64,000 nt of DNA from Chlorocebus sabaeus (Eukaryota; Chordata; Mammalia; Primates; Cercopithecidae): contig NC_132915.1 in NCBI RefSeq assembly GCF_047675955.1, forward strand, positions 14,255,766 through 14,319,765, given 5' to 3'. The notes below the pieces were generated by a model that ran no database searches, was not told the DNA's origin, and saw nothing but the letters and a program-made list of their open reading frames with translations. Positions 46,626-58,644 of the stretch are shown here, one piece after another. A program made the position numbers and the translations under genes. The number at the start of each line of letters is the position of its first letter. The first letter of the stretch is position 1.

Positions 46626-47006
46626 TGTTATGGACTAAATGTTTGTGTCCCCAGCAAACCGATATGTTGAAGTCGTAACTCCTCAATGTGGAGCCTCTAA
46701 GGAAGGTTAAATGAGGTCCTGAAGGTGGGGCCCTGCCCGATGGAATTAATGTCCTCACGAGAAGAGACACCAGAGAGCCTGTCCTCTTTCTCTTCCCCAG
46801 TGCACATGCACTGAGGCAAGGCTATGTGAGGACAGAGTGAGAAGGCAGCTGTCTGCAAGACAACCGAGGGCTCTCGCCAGGTCCCCATCCTGCCGGCTCT
46901 TTGACCCTGGACTCCTAGTCTCCAGAACTGTGAGAAAATAAATTTCTGCTGTTTGAGCCACCCAGTCTGTCGTATTTTGTTATGGTAGCCTGAGCCGACT
47001 AAGACA
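46626..47006 (+). mobile_element. MLT1-type LTR (ERVL-MaLR)
   Basis: A 381 bp sense LTR from 'tgttatggactaaatgtttg' to 'cgactaagaca', with the poly(A)-signal region 'gagaaaataaatttctgctg'. Flanks ggtgc (46,621-46,625) and gatgc (47,007-47,011) are a 4/5 matching target duplication. Confidence 0.88.
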
Positions 47007-47011
47007 GATGC

Positions 47012-48770
47012 ATGGTTGAGGTCACTGCTGTGGGCCATGGCAGTTCAACCCAGCTGACTTCTGAGGAGGCTTCAGAATTGTCAGCTCTGAGGCCAGGAGG
47101 CCAGGGCAGCGTTTGCCATCAGTTTCTCTCCCCTGTTGGTCGAGTGGGCCCTGAGAGTGTTCATTCTCCTGCACTTGTGAACTGTGCTTGTGAACAGGCC
47201 TAGGCATCTCTCAGTAGCCTATGTGGTCTTGGGGACGCCCCTGGGGAGAACCGAGGCTGTGAGGTATGTGTAAGATATTATCATCTTGAAGTGAGCTGAA
47301 ACCTCCACACAATAGTCCACCCAGACATGGCTGAAATTAGGGGTGAGGCTGAGAGCATGTGAGTCATGGTACCAGACGTGTCTGCTTGTGGATACCTGCT
47401 CCAGTTGGGGAGTCAGAATTCAGGAGGCCCAGCGGTAGGAAGTTGGAAGTGAACAAACCAGCTCCTTGGTGAGACATTAGGGCCAGGTCAAGTGGCCACA
47501 GCTCTAGGGAGTGTCGGTGGAGTTAACAGCCACACTGGCTCTTAAGTGATGGACAAATGGAATCTATTGATTCTCCACAAGACTCAATTTCAGTTTTTCC
47601 TCTTTCTGCCTCTTACATGATGTCACACAACCTTTTACTGTTGTTACTTATGAGTAAGATCAACTTCCAGGAGTTTTAATTTTTCTCTGTTTACTCTATT
47701 GGGTGGGTCCAGTTAATGAACAATAAAATAACTTGATGACAGGTGGCAGAAAGGTAGCCAAGTATAACAAAATGTCTAGAAAAATAAACATATATTAAGC
47801 AAATGAGTAATTAATTCGTAAGTAGAAAATGGTGCTTGGCCAACTGACTACCTTCTTATTTTGGGTATTCAGTTTTGCTTAATTTTTTTCTGCACCAAGT
47901 CCCTTTTTTCATTTAGTGTCTGTTTTTTGGCTGATAGAATTTCTGCATTTGATAAAAATGAGCATTATACCCGTATCTTGATTTGGGTATTTTCTGATGA
48001 CTTCCATCTGGCTGGATTTTGAGTTTGTAGATGTAGTCTTCTTATTTTCTGAATCTCCTTGCTTTTCATTTCTGTGGATGTACACCTCTGCAGGGCATCC
48101 TTAGGACCAGTCCCCCTGTCACAGGCTTTGTAGCTGATGACGTGGAAGCAAGCTCATTTAGTGGAGGTTTTCTCTTCGGCTTTATGTTAGGTGTGATTAG
48201 ACATGCAATACCCAGTACCATTGCAAGGGTCTTGAGCTGAGTGAATTTCTTGTCCCACTGATTTTAATCCTCATCGACCTTATTGATAGCAGATTTCAGA
48301 TGGTTTTGTCTCATCCCTCTCAGTCATGGTATGTGATCAGACAGATATGCCTGTCAATGGACTCTTTGGCCAGATCCTGGGGTTAGAGTAACTTTACTTA
48401 ATGCTTGTAGAAATCTCTATTCTTTGGCTTCAGTGGTTACTGACCATCCCCAAGCTATAGCCTTGTATCCAGCTAATGCATGTTAGAATGAAGGTGAGCG
48501 AAGCCCCGGTCCATTTTCATTCTTGGAAAAGCCACTTATCATCTATTAATCAGTAGTACAAGTGGTGTCTTTTTTCTGGGAAGGACCTTAACAATCCACT
48601 TTGATGTTTTCATTTTAATAGACAAGGAGCCAGTGGCCACGGGGCTCAAGCAACTTGACAGGATTCACTTGAGCCAAGCCCTGGTTCGGACTCCAGGTGA
48701 CCCGGCTCCACCTCCACTGTTTTTTTTTTTGAGAGGTAATATGCTCATTTTATTTTTTTCATGGTTACTT
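47012..48770. other. unique sequence, no gene recognised
   Basis: No frame of meaningful length across most of this stretch. 48,610-48,680 is faintly MIR-like. Confidence 0.45.
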
Positions 48771-48774
48771 ATTT

Positions 48775-48970
48775 TATTTACTTTTTGAGCTTTATATTTT
48801 TTGAGGAATAAAAATTATATATGTTTGAAGTATACAGTATGATGTTTTGATATATGTATACATGGTGAAGTGATTATCACAATAAAGATAACATACTCAT
48901 CACCTCACGTAGTTACAATTTTTTTGTGGTGAGAACACTCAAGATCAGGTCTTAGGAAATTTCAAGAATA
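48775..48970 (-). mobile_element. L1M antisense 3'UTR remnant
   Basis: 'ttttgaggaataaaaattata' and 'gtggtgagaacactcaagatc' match the old L1 3' end in reverse. The adjoining pogo-type element cuts it off at 48,970. Confidence 0.65.
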
Positions 48971-49298
48971 CAGTTAGCCCTCCTATATCCATGAGTTCTG
49001 CATCTGTGGAGTCAACCAACCATGGATTAAAAAATACTCAGAAAAAAATTGCCTTTGTGGTGAACAGTACAGACTTTTTTTTCTTGTCATTATTTCCTAA
49101 ACAATACCGTATAACAACTATTTACATAGCATTTACATTGTATTAAGCACTATAAGGAATCTAGAGATGTTTTAAAGTCTGTATGAGGATGTCCACAAAT
49201 TATATGAAAATACTATGCCATCCCATGTCAGGTACATGAACATTCATGGATCTTGGTATCCACAGGATCCACCCCCACTGTTGATCTGAAGGATGGGA
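48971..49298. mobile_element. MER44/Tigger7-like pogo-type transposon
   Basis: Opens 'cagttagccctcctatatcc' after TA, and holds 'ctaaacaataccgtataaca'. It lies in the opposite orientation to the copy at 25,197-25,821. The right terminal repeat is badly decayed, so the end is approximate. Confidence 0.75.
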
Positions 49299-49677
49299 CA
49301 TCACGAGGTCAGTGAGGGTGTGTGTGATGTTGAGAAGAACCACTTTCTTTTACCCTTAATTTGCCCTTCATCTTCCTTTCTTTCCTTCATCTTTTTCACC
49401 AGTTAAGTCCAGGAATGCTATACAGCCTAAATCAGCCACTCATGTATAGTATAGATATTTCTGAGTAGTTGAACTTCAGACTAGCACTGGATGGTTCTCT
49501 CTGTATGCGAGAACCCATCCTGAGTTTTTATAAAGCATGTATGTGTGTCAACAAACTGAATTAGTTTATATAAGAGGTTGGGCAATATTGTAAGTAGGTG
49601 TTTGTCTTTATTGCCCAGATGAAACTAATAAACCTCTTTATGGGATAGTGTCATGCCTTGAGTTTTATATCACCTTC

Positions 49678-49803
49678 CTTTTAACAAACTCAGTGTTTCA
49701 TTCTTTAGGCTTAGTGTATCTCTTAGCTTGCACTGTTTTTATTAATTTTTTTTTGAGACAGGATCTTACTGTGATGCCCAGGCTGGAGTGTGGTGGCATG
49801 ATC
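49678..49803. repeat. 126 bp local duplication, source-like copy
   Basis: Consists of about 70 bp of non-Alu flank plus the first bases of the antisense Alu. It matches 51,681-51,806 without gaps. Confidence 0.93.
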
Positions 49804-50026
49804 ACAGCCCACTGCAGCCTCGACCTTCTGGGTCCAAGCAATCCTTCCACCTCAGCCTCTCGAGCAGCTGGGACTACAGGCATATGCCACCATGCCCAGC
49901 TAATTTTTGTATTTTTTGTAGAGACAGGGTCTTGCCATTTTGCCCAGGCTGGTCTCAAACTCCTGAGCTCAGGCGGTGGGCCTCCCAAAGTGCTGGGATT
50001 ACATGTGTGAGCCACTGTGCCCGGCC
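49747..50026 (-). mobile_element. AluJ-like SINE
   Basis: Near-complete antisense Alu with old-family text and a short deletion around 'ctcaggcggtgggcctccc'. Confidence 0.93.
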
Positions 50027-50084
50027 TGTATTGTTTTAAGTTATGCTTATTCCTTTTAAAATTCAGGATTTGTTAAGCATTTAA

Positions 50085-50790
50085 AACAAATTCATAAATT
50101 AAAACCTCATTGAGATACCATTTACCACGTAGTTTGATGAACATAACACATGGCGCATTACGTTGGCAAAGGGGGTGGGGAAAAAGATGCTCTTATAAAT
50201 GTCTGGTGGGAGTTAAATTGTGTAACTTCTATTACACTTTTGTAATAGCTACTAAAATATGTTATTTCTATCTACCTCTCTCTGTCTGACTCAACAGTTC
50301 CATTTCTAGGGTTTTGTGTTGTGGATATTCTTGAACATTGTGAAATGTATACAGGGAGTCTTCACAGTAGCACCGTTTGTTTCAAATGATTTGAAACAAC
50401 CTCTCCATAAACAGGATAGGCTAAATCAAGCACGGCACACCAATACAATGGATGTGGCCATTAAAAAGAACAAGGCAGCTCATATGCATCAATATAAAAA
50501 GGTCTATAAACTATACTATCGAATGAAAATAGCAAGGTGCTACCATTTCTATTAGAGAGAGGACAAAATATTAATATATTCATGGTTGCTTGTCTGTGTG
50601 GAATATTTCTGGATATATACATAAGAAGTTATACTGGTTACCTATGGGGAGGTTACTGGGTGGCTTGTGGGTGAGGGCAGGAGGAGGCTTACTTTCCATG
50701 GTAAACCTTTTTGTATATGTTGCAGCATTCAAAAATTCTAATTTAAAGTTTATTTTAGAAAAATGCCCCCACGTATGCAAGTGATTTCCA
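50085..50790 (+). mobile_element. L1MC/L1ME-type 3' fragment
   Basis: 'gtggccattaaaaagaacaag', 'gcaaggtgctaccatttcta' and 'tggttacctatggggaggtt' follow the order of the old L1 3' end in sense orientation. Possible further 3' text lies at 51,433-51,645, right of the LTR. Confidence 0.7.
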
Positions 50791-51070
50791 AATTCCTCCT
50801 TCAATAATTTTAATGATTATGGAACACACTGAACTTCTTTTTTATTATTCTAGCTGTGAACTCTGCTGCGTACATGCACATATATAATCATATGCAATAT
50901 TTAAATGTATACTCCTTTATATGTCAGTTGGGTGGTGAGTAAAAGAAAAATATATTTTTATTGGCAAAGTTGATGTTGAGGTTTCTGATATAGTCAGAGA
51001 TAGTTGCTTATCTCAACATTATAATGGTAAGTTTTTTAAAACACCTATTTAAAACACCCTTATGTATATA

Positions 51071-51427
51071 TATATTAGTCTGTTTTCATGCTGCTGATAA
51101 AGACATATCCAAGACTGGGAAGAAAAAGAGGTTTAATTGGGCTTATAGTTCCACATGGCTAGGGAGGCCTCAGAGTCATTGCGGGAGGCAAAAGGCACTT
51201 CTTACATGGTGGTGGCAAGAGAAAAAATGAAGAAGAAGCAAAAGTGGCAACCCGTGATAAGCCCATCAAAGCTTGTGAGACTTAATTCACTATCATGAGA
51301 ATAGCACGGGAAAGACCAGCCCGCATGATTCAATTACATCCCCCTGGGTACCTTCCACAACATGTGGGAATTCTGGGAGATACAATTCAAATTGAGATTT
51401 GAGAGGGGACACAGCCAAACCATATCA
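51071..51427 (-). mobile_element. solo THE1-type LTR (ERVL-MaLR)
   Basis: Antisense LTR of 357 bp ending 'gccaaaccatatca'. A perfect 5 bp target duplication, atata, is at 51,066-51,070 and 51,428-51,432. No internal viral region. Confidence 0.9.
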
Positions 51428-51680
51428 ATATACAATTTAAAAACATGTCACGCCACATATTGCTTAGGGATATGTGGCTATGTAGTAAAAGTGTAAAGAA
51501 GTGCACAGACCTAATACACATTAATTCAGTGGGATCAAGGTGGGAAGAAATAGGATATGGAATTCAAGAGGGATGGGTACATGATGGTTTACTGCATTTT
51601 TCTTTATATCTTCTTGCATACTTCAAATATCACATAATTAAAAAGTAAGTGTTACTAACTTGTCAGATACAGGCAGACTT

Positions 51681-51806
51681 CTTTTAACAAACTCGGTGTT
51701 TCATTCTTTAGGCTTCTTATATCTCTTAGCTTGCATTATTTTTATTAATTCTTTTTTGAGACAGGATCTTACTGTGATGCCTAAGCTGGAGTGTGGTGGT
51801 ATGATA
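51681..51806. repeat. 126 bp local duplication, second copy
   Basis: Gap-free match to 49,678-49,803 with about 10 differences, exactly 2,003 bp away in direct orientation. It includes a truncated piece of the Alu's 3' end that stops abruptly at 'ggtatgata'. Confidence 0.93.
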
Positions 51807-51849
51807 AAAAGATGCAGAAATAATATAGGCATCAATGATCTGTATTTTC

Positions 51850-51938
51850 CTTGTTCTCTGTCATATTACACCAGTACCTAAAACAGAGCCTGACAGAGGG
51901 TGGACCCTAAAAATGTTTGCAAAGATGAATAAACAAGC
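51850..51938 (+). mobile_element. L2 3'-end fragment
   Basis: 'acctaaaacagagcctgaca' followed by 'atgtttgcaaagatgaataa' fits the L2 terminus. Confidence 0.6.
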
Positions 51939-52700
51939 ATAAAAGCCCTGCAAGCTACTGAAGTGGTGGCTGGTGGGTTGTGTGATGTTCTGGTATGCCA
52001 TCTTGTATAATGCGACCCCAGGAGAAGAAGGGGACATACCTGATAATGTCTACAACCTTTCTGATGGGTAAGAAAAAAGAACCTGGGAACTTCTCAATAA
52101 CCAGAAATCAAGATGAAATACAGAGATGTGATTGGGTCCATAATAAAATTCAGATACTACCTGTACTCCAGAATACATCATTTGCAAAAGGCCTTTTCAT
52201 GGCTCTCAGTGAGACTGATATTTTGTCTTCATACATCACACTCAATGGCCCCCTTTGTGAATATATTTGGTTAAGATGTCTCATGTGGGTGTAACTCTTG
52301 ATTCCCCTTAGCAATGCTGTTGCTGCCTTTCATGTATCTGTGCCCAGCCAAGAGCCAGGTTGTATGGGAGTGATTGGAATGACTGGCATTTACTGCTGCC
52401 CACTGATAGTGGTAGAATAAATCACCTTTGTGTCTTAGGATAGCCATCAGCCATTCGGTTTCTATATTTGTTTAATATTTAGACATAGAATGAAAGGAGT
52501 GTGGGAAAATAATTAGCATTGTAATCTTACAATAGCTACAAAAGATGTACTAAGATGTAGTGACAAGAAATGAATAATATGCTATTGTTGTTAGTTACCC
52601 CACCATATTTAGCAAGCTAGAGCAGTGCTGTTGAATAAAATTATAACATGAGCCACATATGTAATTTAACATTTTCTTGTAACTACATTAAGACATTAAA
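51939..52700. other. unique sequence
   Basis: No gene recognised. The 99-codon frame at 51,995-52,294 has no domain. Confidence 0.45.
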
Positions 52701-52702
52701 AG

Positions 52703-53018
52703 AGCCAGGCACGGTGGCTCATGCCTGTAATCCCAGCACTTTGGGAGGCCGAGGCAGGCAGATCACGAGGTCAGGAGATGGAGACCATCCTGGCTAACAA
52801 GGTGAAACCCGTCTCTATAAAAATACAAAAAATTAGCTGGGCGCAGTGGCGGGCACCTCAGTCCCAGCTATTCAGGAGGCTGAGGCAGGAGAATGGTGTG
52901 AACCCAGGAGGCGGAGCTTGCAGTGAGCCGAGATCGCGCCACTGCACTCCAGCCTGGGTGACAGAGCGAGACTCCGTCTCAAAAAAAAAAAAAAGAAAGA
53001 AAAGAAAGAAAGAAATTA
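52703..53018 (+). mobile_element. AluY-like SINE, full length
   Basis: Sense Alu with AluY text ('ggagatggagaccatcctgg', 'caggaggcggagcttgcagt') and a tail that passes into (GAAA)n. Confidence 0.95.
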
Positions 53019-53570
53019 AAACAAACAGGAAGCAGGTGGAAATTAATTTGAATTAACCCAATCTAAAAAATTTTCATTTTAATACATAACCAATGTTAAA
53101 AAATTATGAATGAGATTTTATATTCTTTTTGTCTGGACTAAGTCTTTGAAATCCTGTGCATACTTTATATCTTCAGTAGGATGCTAAATTTTCATTAGAA
53201 ATATTTGATCTGTATCTAGATTTTACAACATTTACAGTTGAAAAAGTAGATTAACATATCCCGTATCCAAACTATTCCATCGTATGTGATAGTGGCTACC
53301 CTATTGGACAGGGCAGAGTTAGAACTTATTCATAAATTTCTAAGTTAGATTTTTTTTTAATGATTCTGAGCACGTTTGTCAGTATGCTTTTGAGGAGGTA
53401 TAATAAAGAGTAGACAGAGTCTTGCGCTTGAGAACCTTATAAACTAATATAACAAATGTATATCTTGCACTGTGTGAAGTTAGTTTTTTGAATGAGTGAT
53501 TCAGCCCTTTTGATGGACTTAATTTTGAGAACTCAAATTAAGATCTGAGATTTAAGGTGATACAATTTTA
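53019..53570. other. unique AT-rich sequence between two Alus
   Basis: No gene or repeat recognised. Confidence 0.5.
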
Positions 53571-53850
53571 GGCCAGGTGCAGTGGTTCACGCCTGTAATC
53601 CCAGCACTTTGGGAGTGTGAGGCAGGCAGATCACTTGAGGCCAGGAGTTTGAGACCAGCCTGATCAACATGGGGGAACCCCGCGTCTACTAAACAATACA
53701 AACATTTACCAGGTGTGGTGATGCATGCCAGTAATCCCAGCTACTCAAGAGGCTGAGGCACGAGAATCGCTGGAACCTGAGAGGCTGAGGCTGCAGTGAG
53801 CCGAGACTGCACCATTGCACTCCAGCCTGGGCGACAGGGCAAGACTGTCT

Positions 53851-53895
<45 letters not shown>

Positions 53896-53915
53896 AAGAA
53901 AGAAAGAAAGAAAGG
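53571..53915 (+). mobile_element. AluS-like SINE with very long A tail
   Basis: Sense Alu followed by 42 consecutive A residues (53,852-53,893) and (GAAA)n. Confidence 0.95.
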
Positions 53916-53980
53916 CAATAAAAATTTGGATAATTCTTTCACAAGTATTCTTAAACTCTGGTTAAAAGATCTAAGAAGTT

Positions 53981-54273
53981 GGTCGGGCGCGGTGGCTCAC
54001 GCCTGTAATCCCAGCACTTTGGGAGGCCAAGGCGGGCGGATCACGAGGTCAGGAGATTGAGACCATCTTGGCTAACACGGTGAAACCCCGTCTCTACTAA
54101 AAGTACAAAAAAAAATTAGCCTTTTGCGGTGACGGGCGCCTGTGGTCCCAGCTACTCAGGAGGCTGAGGCAGGAGAATGGCGTGAACTTGGGAGGCGGAG
54201 GCTGCATTGAGCCGAGACTGCACCATTGCACTCCAGCCTGGGCGACAGAGCGAGACTCTGTCTGAGGAAAAAA
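53981..54273 (+). mobile_element. AluY-like SINE, CpG-rich
   Basis: Sense Alu with most CpG positions intact, which indicates a comparatively young or CpG-protected copy. A short non-consensus block, 'agccttttgcggtgac', replaces the usual text, and the tail is only a few A residues. Confidence 0.94.
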
Positions 54274-55312
54274 ATCTCAAGCGTCAGTTCATACGGGGAT
54301 GAGTAATTTAATTACTTAACATAAACCAGGAGGATTTGAAATGAGGCCAACTATTTTTTTTCTTTTTTACGTCAGATGATGCTGTGCTGACGTTGTAACA
54401 AGGTTTGAGGGAGGCACACCTCACACATGGGCTTGAGCACCCAATCACCATGCGCGTGAACTACAAAGGGATCGGGCCAACTCATTCTGAGTATGGATTT
54501 GGTTCCAGATTTTTGACAGCTCCTATATCACACAAGAGGATATCAATAGTGTATACATATGGAGCGTCTATCGCATCAAAGATTGAGTTAGCTAGAAGAG
54601 AACTTCTGGGGGAAGGCCACAGTTATTTGCTCCCCCATCAGCGTGGCTGCTGGAAAGTTCTAAGAGCCCAGAAGAGGGGGCAAGGATTGATAGCCTGCCA
54701 GTCTCCCTCTGTTGATATCTTGTTAAGAGGAATCAAGTCCTGGGGCTTGGGGTTTTTATAGGAAATGGAATTAGTCCTTCCTCTTAAAGTCACAAACAAC
54801 CAAGAATCTACTGGGGATTCTTGACAGTTATGAATAATTTACAGAAGTCTATTATGAACTATTAAATTATTAAATAGTTATTAGTTATAATAGTTATCAA
54901 TTGTTAAATTGTTAGATTAATAGTTGTTAATAATTCATAAGCAGTTTTACTTATTAAAGAGAGAGGCAGAGAAGCGACCAAGATCTGATTTGAGTGCTCT
55001 TGGCTGGGACTGGTCCTCTGGCCAGCTCATTTTGAGGGGGTGAGGGGATAATACTCTTCTCGCCTCTCCCCTGACAGCTCCCACTTCACTTTCTTGCCTG
55101 CTCATACCTTCAACCTGATGTCACAACACATGCTGTAAGAAACTAGCCACAGGTATTCCGTGAAAAATTCATGCCAACATCCCTGTCAGGCTATTTGGCC
55201 TGGGCTAAACTGCAGTGTGGCAGTGTCACTCTGCATGGTGTTTTGCAATCACCTGGGTAGGTAATCACTGCTCCCCTTTAAAATAAAGACAGTATGGGAG
55301 GGACTAGTCAGT
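54274..55312. other. unique sequence
   Basis: No gene recognised; the 118-codon frame at 54,405-54,761 has no domain I know. 54,840-54,950 is an AT-rich TTA/TAA run. An inverted acgtcag/ctgacgt pair lies at 54,369-54,393. Confidence 0.45.
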
Positions 55313-55327
55313 ACTCTGTCTCTCTCT

Positions 55328-55363
<36 letters not shown>
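55313..55363. repeat. (TC)n(TG)n microsatellite
   Basis: A CT run passing into about 15 TG units. Confidence 0.95.
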
Positions 55364-55366
<3 letters not shown>

Positions 55367-56094
55367 AGATACGTATTTGTGTGTTTGTGTGGAGTGGGGC
55401 AGTTTAGCATTTCTATCTATTGCTCTTTAAAAAAAAAAAAAAAATTTACCTGCTCCCAGCACTGATATCGATTGCTCTGAAAAGAAGTTAAAAAGCTACC
55501 TTTTCTAATGAGTACATGTGTATTATGGAAGATGCAATCTAACCTCATTTAATGCTGCACCTCAGCATAATCACTGAAGTAGCATATTTCCCTCCAGTGT
55601 TTAAAAACTCTTTGTGAAAAACTCTTTATGAAAAAATTCCACTGACTTGGCTGAAAAAAAGGTGTATTTTGTTTTTGTCATAAAAACAAATTGTTGGTGA
55701 TTTAGGGAACTCGTGTTCGTTGCTCTCGGGTTAAAGGTCATTTTGCCGTGGATTGCTGATGCCTCAGGGCACCTATACATACTTCACATTTGGGGACTTA
55801 TTAAATGGACATCCATTAAAGCCTCATTTCCAGATTTTATCCATTCAGAAAGATCACCCTTCCTCCAATTTGGAAGAGTGTGTTTCTCACACTGCTCTGA
55901 CTTTGAGTTACTCCATCAGTGCAGGCACTCAGGTGTCCCTGCAGCTGCTCTGGCACTTGGCTGGCAGCATGGTATTTTTCTAGAGAGTTTAACAGTTTTG
56001 TTTCCCCTGCCCAGCCTCTGTGGTTGCCTATCAATACCTGGTGTGAGTGACAAGGAGACTCCAGCCCTGCCATCTTCCTGGAGTCAGAGTCTTC
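55364..56094. other. unique sequence
   Basis: The 132-codon plus frame at 55,713-56,111 and an overlapping minus frame show no domains. No gene recognised. Confidence 0.45.
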
Positions 56095-56160
56095 CCTTTC
56101 CAGGGAGCTGAGGGTCTTTGTTCCAGGCCTTTCCAGGGAGCTGAGGGTCTTTGTTCCAGG
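56095..56160. repeat. perfect 33 bp tandem duplication
   Basis: 56,095-56,127 is repeated exactly at 56,128-56,160. Being a multiple of three, it leaves frames on both strands open. Confidence 0.97.
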
Positions 56161-56384
56161 CTGCCACGTGGGGACTCTGCTATTCCAAAGAAGAGGAGGA
56201 AGAAGGCTGATAATATGCATTTCGCCTTTCACTGCCTTTTGGGCAACAGTCTTGGAATGAAAACACTAAAAACAGATGTAAAAACTGAGGGTGACAGTTG
56301 GGATCTCATTAGCTTAGTGGCTGTCACAATACATCCAAGAAAGAGGCTTGTGTGCATGCGGCTGTGTCTGAGAAGCTGGAACTG

Positions 56385-56440
56385 CACGTGTGTGTGTGTG
56401 TGTGTGTATGTGTGTGTGTACGCGCGCATGGGTGCACACA
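56385..56440. repeat. (TG)n / CG-containing alternating tract
   Basis: TG run followed by 'tacgcgcgcatg' and a CA run. The strict purine-pyrimidine alternation is a classic Z-DNA candidate. Confidence 0.9.
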
Positions 56441-58640
56441 CACGCATGCAGGAGGACAGGCATTTCAGGCTTTGCCATATAATTTTCTTGCTTAAGCTTT
56501 AAAAAACTGTCAGTTGGGTGGCAGCAGGCTTGGTTATTTTTCTTTATGGGTGCTTCTGTAAATATCTTTAAATTTCAGCTTAGGCTTTTTAGAGGGGCAT
56601 TCAATGTGAAGAATAAACAGATTATGGCTTTGTCTTTAAAAAAAAAGTTATTGAGGCATGAAATGCACCCAGTAAAGTGCCTCAAGTGCACTCTCTTAAT
56701 TGAACAGCCGGATCAAGATGATAGCATTTCCATACACTATGGGGTACAGTGCCTCAATTTGATCATTTTGAAAATACATGAGTTTCCAGTCTTCACATAC
56801 TGCCCTTCCTTACCCTCAGTCCAACTTTCAACTCCTGAATCTTCATAGGTGCTTCTGGGATCAAGATAACCAACCTTGTCCCTCACTTGGTTATAATGCC
56901 AGTCAACAAATGTGAGTCTAGAGCTGAGATGCCTCTGCATCTGTTTTCGCCTCTGGCAAAGCTGAGCTTGGCAAACTGTGCAATGCCACAGACATCAGAA
57001 GGGCCTGAGCAGGGGTGCCTCTGTGGCCTGAAGGTTCTCAGAGTGGGAGCCAGAGACCTGGGTTCTGGACCCAGCTCTGTCACTAGCCTACAGAAACTTC
57101 ACTGTGATTTCTGAAGTCCTGTCCTCTAATTTGATGGCATTACGATTCTGGTGAAAATGTGGCTCTTCGTGTAAATACAATAAACCCATGACCTCAGGGT
57201 TCAACCAGGAAGCTTATGTGATCGCAGGACCAGACCAGATGTCCTTCCTCTAAAATATATTTTACAGCTGTTCACTGGCCTCATTCTGTCTTCCTGGAGG
57301 CAGTGGCCAGGCCTCTCAGCAGACCAGATGGAAGCTTGTAGAGCTGTTCATGAGTTCTGTGTTAGGTTTTGAAAATTGTAAAATGTGGATAATAACATTC
57401 TTTTCTCCATGGGGCTGTTGGTGCGACATACTGGAGTCCGGACTGGTGGGAGCAATCATTTTAATTTGGTGGTCCTCTCTTGCCTTCCTTTGTTGTTAAA
57501 TATTTTGAATATCATCCCTAGCCTCTGAGAGCTTCCAGTGAAACCCCTAGGACATCCCCTCCATGAATGCTGTTTTCCTTCCTGATCCCCATGCCCTCTG
57601 CAATGGCTCAGCAAGCTGTCCACTTTCAAACACAGCAGGTTTCATACAGATAAGACCCCCAACGACCATTTAGCTACATCACAGTGAGCTGAGCAAGGCC
57701 ACAGGCTGAAGGAGGCCTGGGAATTCGAAATGAGGTGGCTGTCTGCGTGTGCTCTGCCTTGACTTCTTCCAATCGTACCAATAAAGCTGAAAAGAATTCG
57801 AAGAGGTAACTTGTTCACTGTTCTCCCCATGGCTGCCAAGGTAATTTGGAATTCGTGGAGTCTAGAGGCTTTGGAGGTTTGGATAGCTTAAGTCATCTTA
57901 ACAAAAGCAGAGGGGAAGTTTGAAAATCAGATCTGCTTTCAAGCATTTTTTCCCCCCTCTCTGTAGTCTTATGGAGGGGAATGGAGAGTGGCTCACAGGC
58001 CTTGATTTTCCTGAGTAATTGTTTCTCTTCTGAGATACGGTGGGGCTTTGGAAACTGAGCTGGTGCTGACTTGCTACCTGTATTGGCCACCCCTGGAAGA
58101 CTGCAGATGCACCTCCATTTTCCCTCCCCACCTTGCCAAGACTACCACTTGCCTGGTGCCACCTGAAGACTTACAGCTGCTCTGCTGGGTTAGGCTCTGC
58201 TGCCAAGGAACTATATTCAACCTCAGCAGCAGGGTAGTCCTCACGGAATCAAGGCTGTCTGATGCCATCATACGGTTGGGATGGGCCATATGTGCTGTTG
58301 CTCTTCACCTCTGTGCAGATAGGGCCAGGAGTGAGACAGTAGGGAGTGGTGGGGACTGTGGCAGAGGTGGGTATGCCCCTCATCAAATATTATAATATTT
58401 TGTAGTAGGTAATATACTGTTTCTTAGAGAAATGTATTTAAGAATGCCTATAGGAAGATTAGAAAGGCATGAAGGATGCAGTGGGGGAAATAACGTTGAA
58501 ATTGGACTTTCACACACTGAAGGACAAACTTTAGGTACTCAAACTAACAAAGAAAAGAAGAGAAGCAAAACAGATCTACATCTGGCATGGTATTTAGTTT
58601 GGGGCATGGAGCACTTGCAACTTCCAGGAGAGTCTTAAGA
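56441..58640. other. mostly unique; weak MIR traces
   Basis: 57,050-57,130 and 57,340-57,420 carry faint MIR-like text ('cctgggttctggacccagct', 'aaaatgtggataataac'). No gene recognised; frames up to 115 codons have no domains. Confidence 0.4.
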
Positions 58641-58644
58641 GAAA

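Noticed and set aside
47840..48480. Minus-strand text that looked like a decayed processed pseudogene
   Set aside because: I tried to read it against common retrocopied families and found no consistent match, no poly-A tail and no target duplication.
54405..54761. 118-codon open frame in unique sequence
   Set aside because: No recognisable domain, no clear splice sites or conserved motif; treated as chance.
55713..56232. Overlapping 131-132 codon frames on both strands
   Set aside because: Mutual overlap, no domains and a recent 33 bp duplication inside them point to chance openness.
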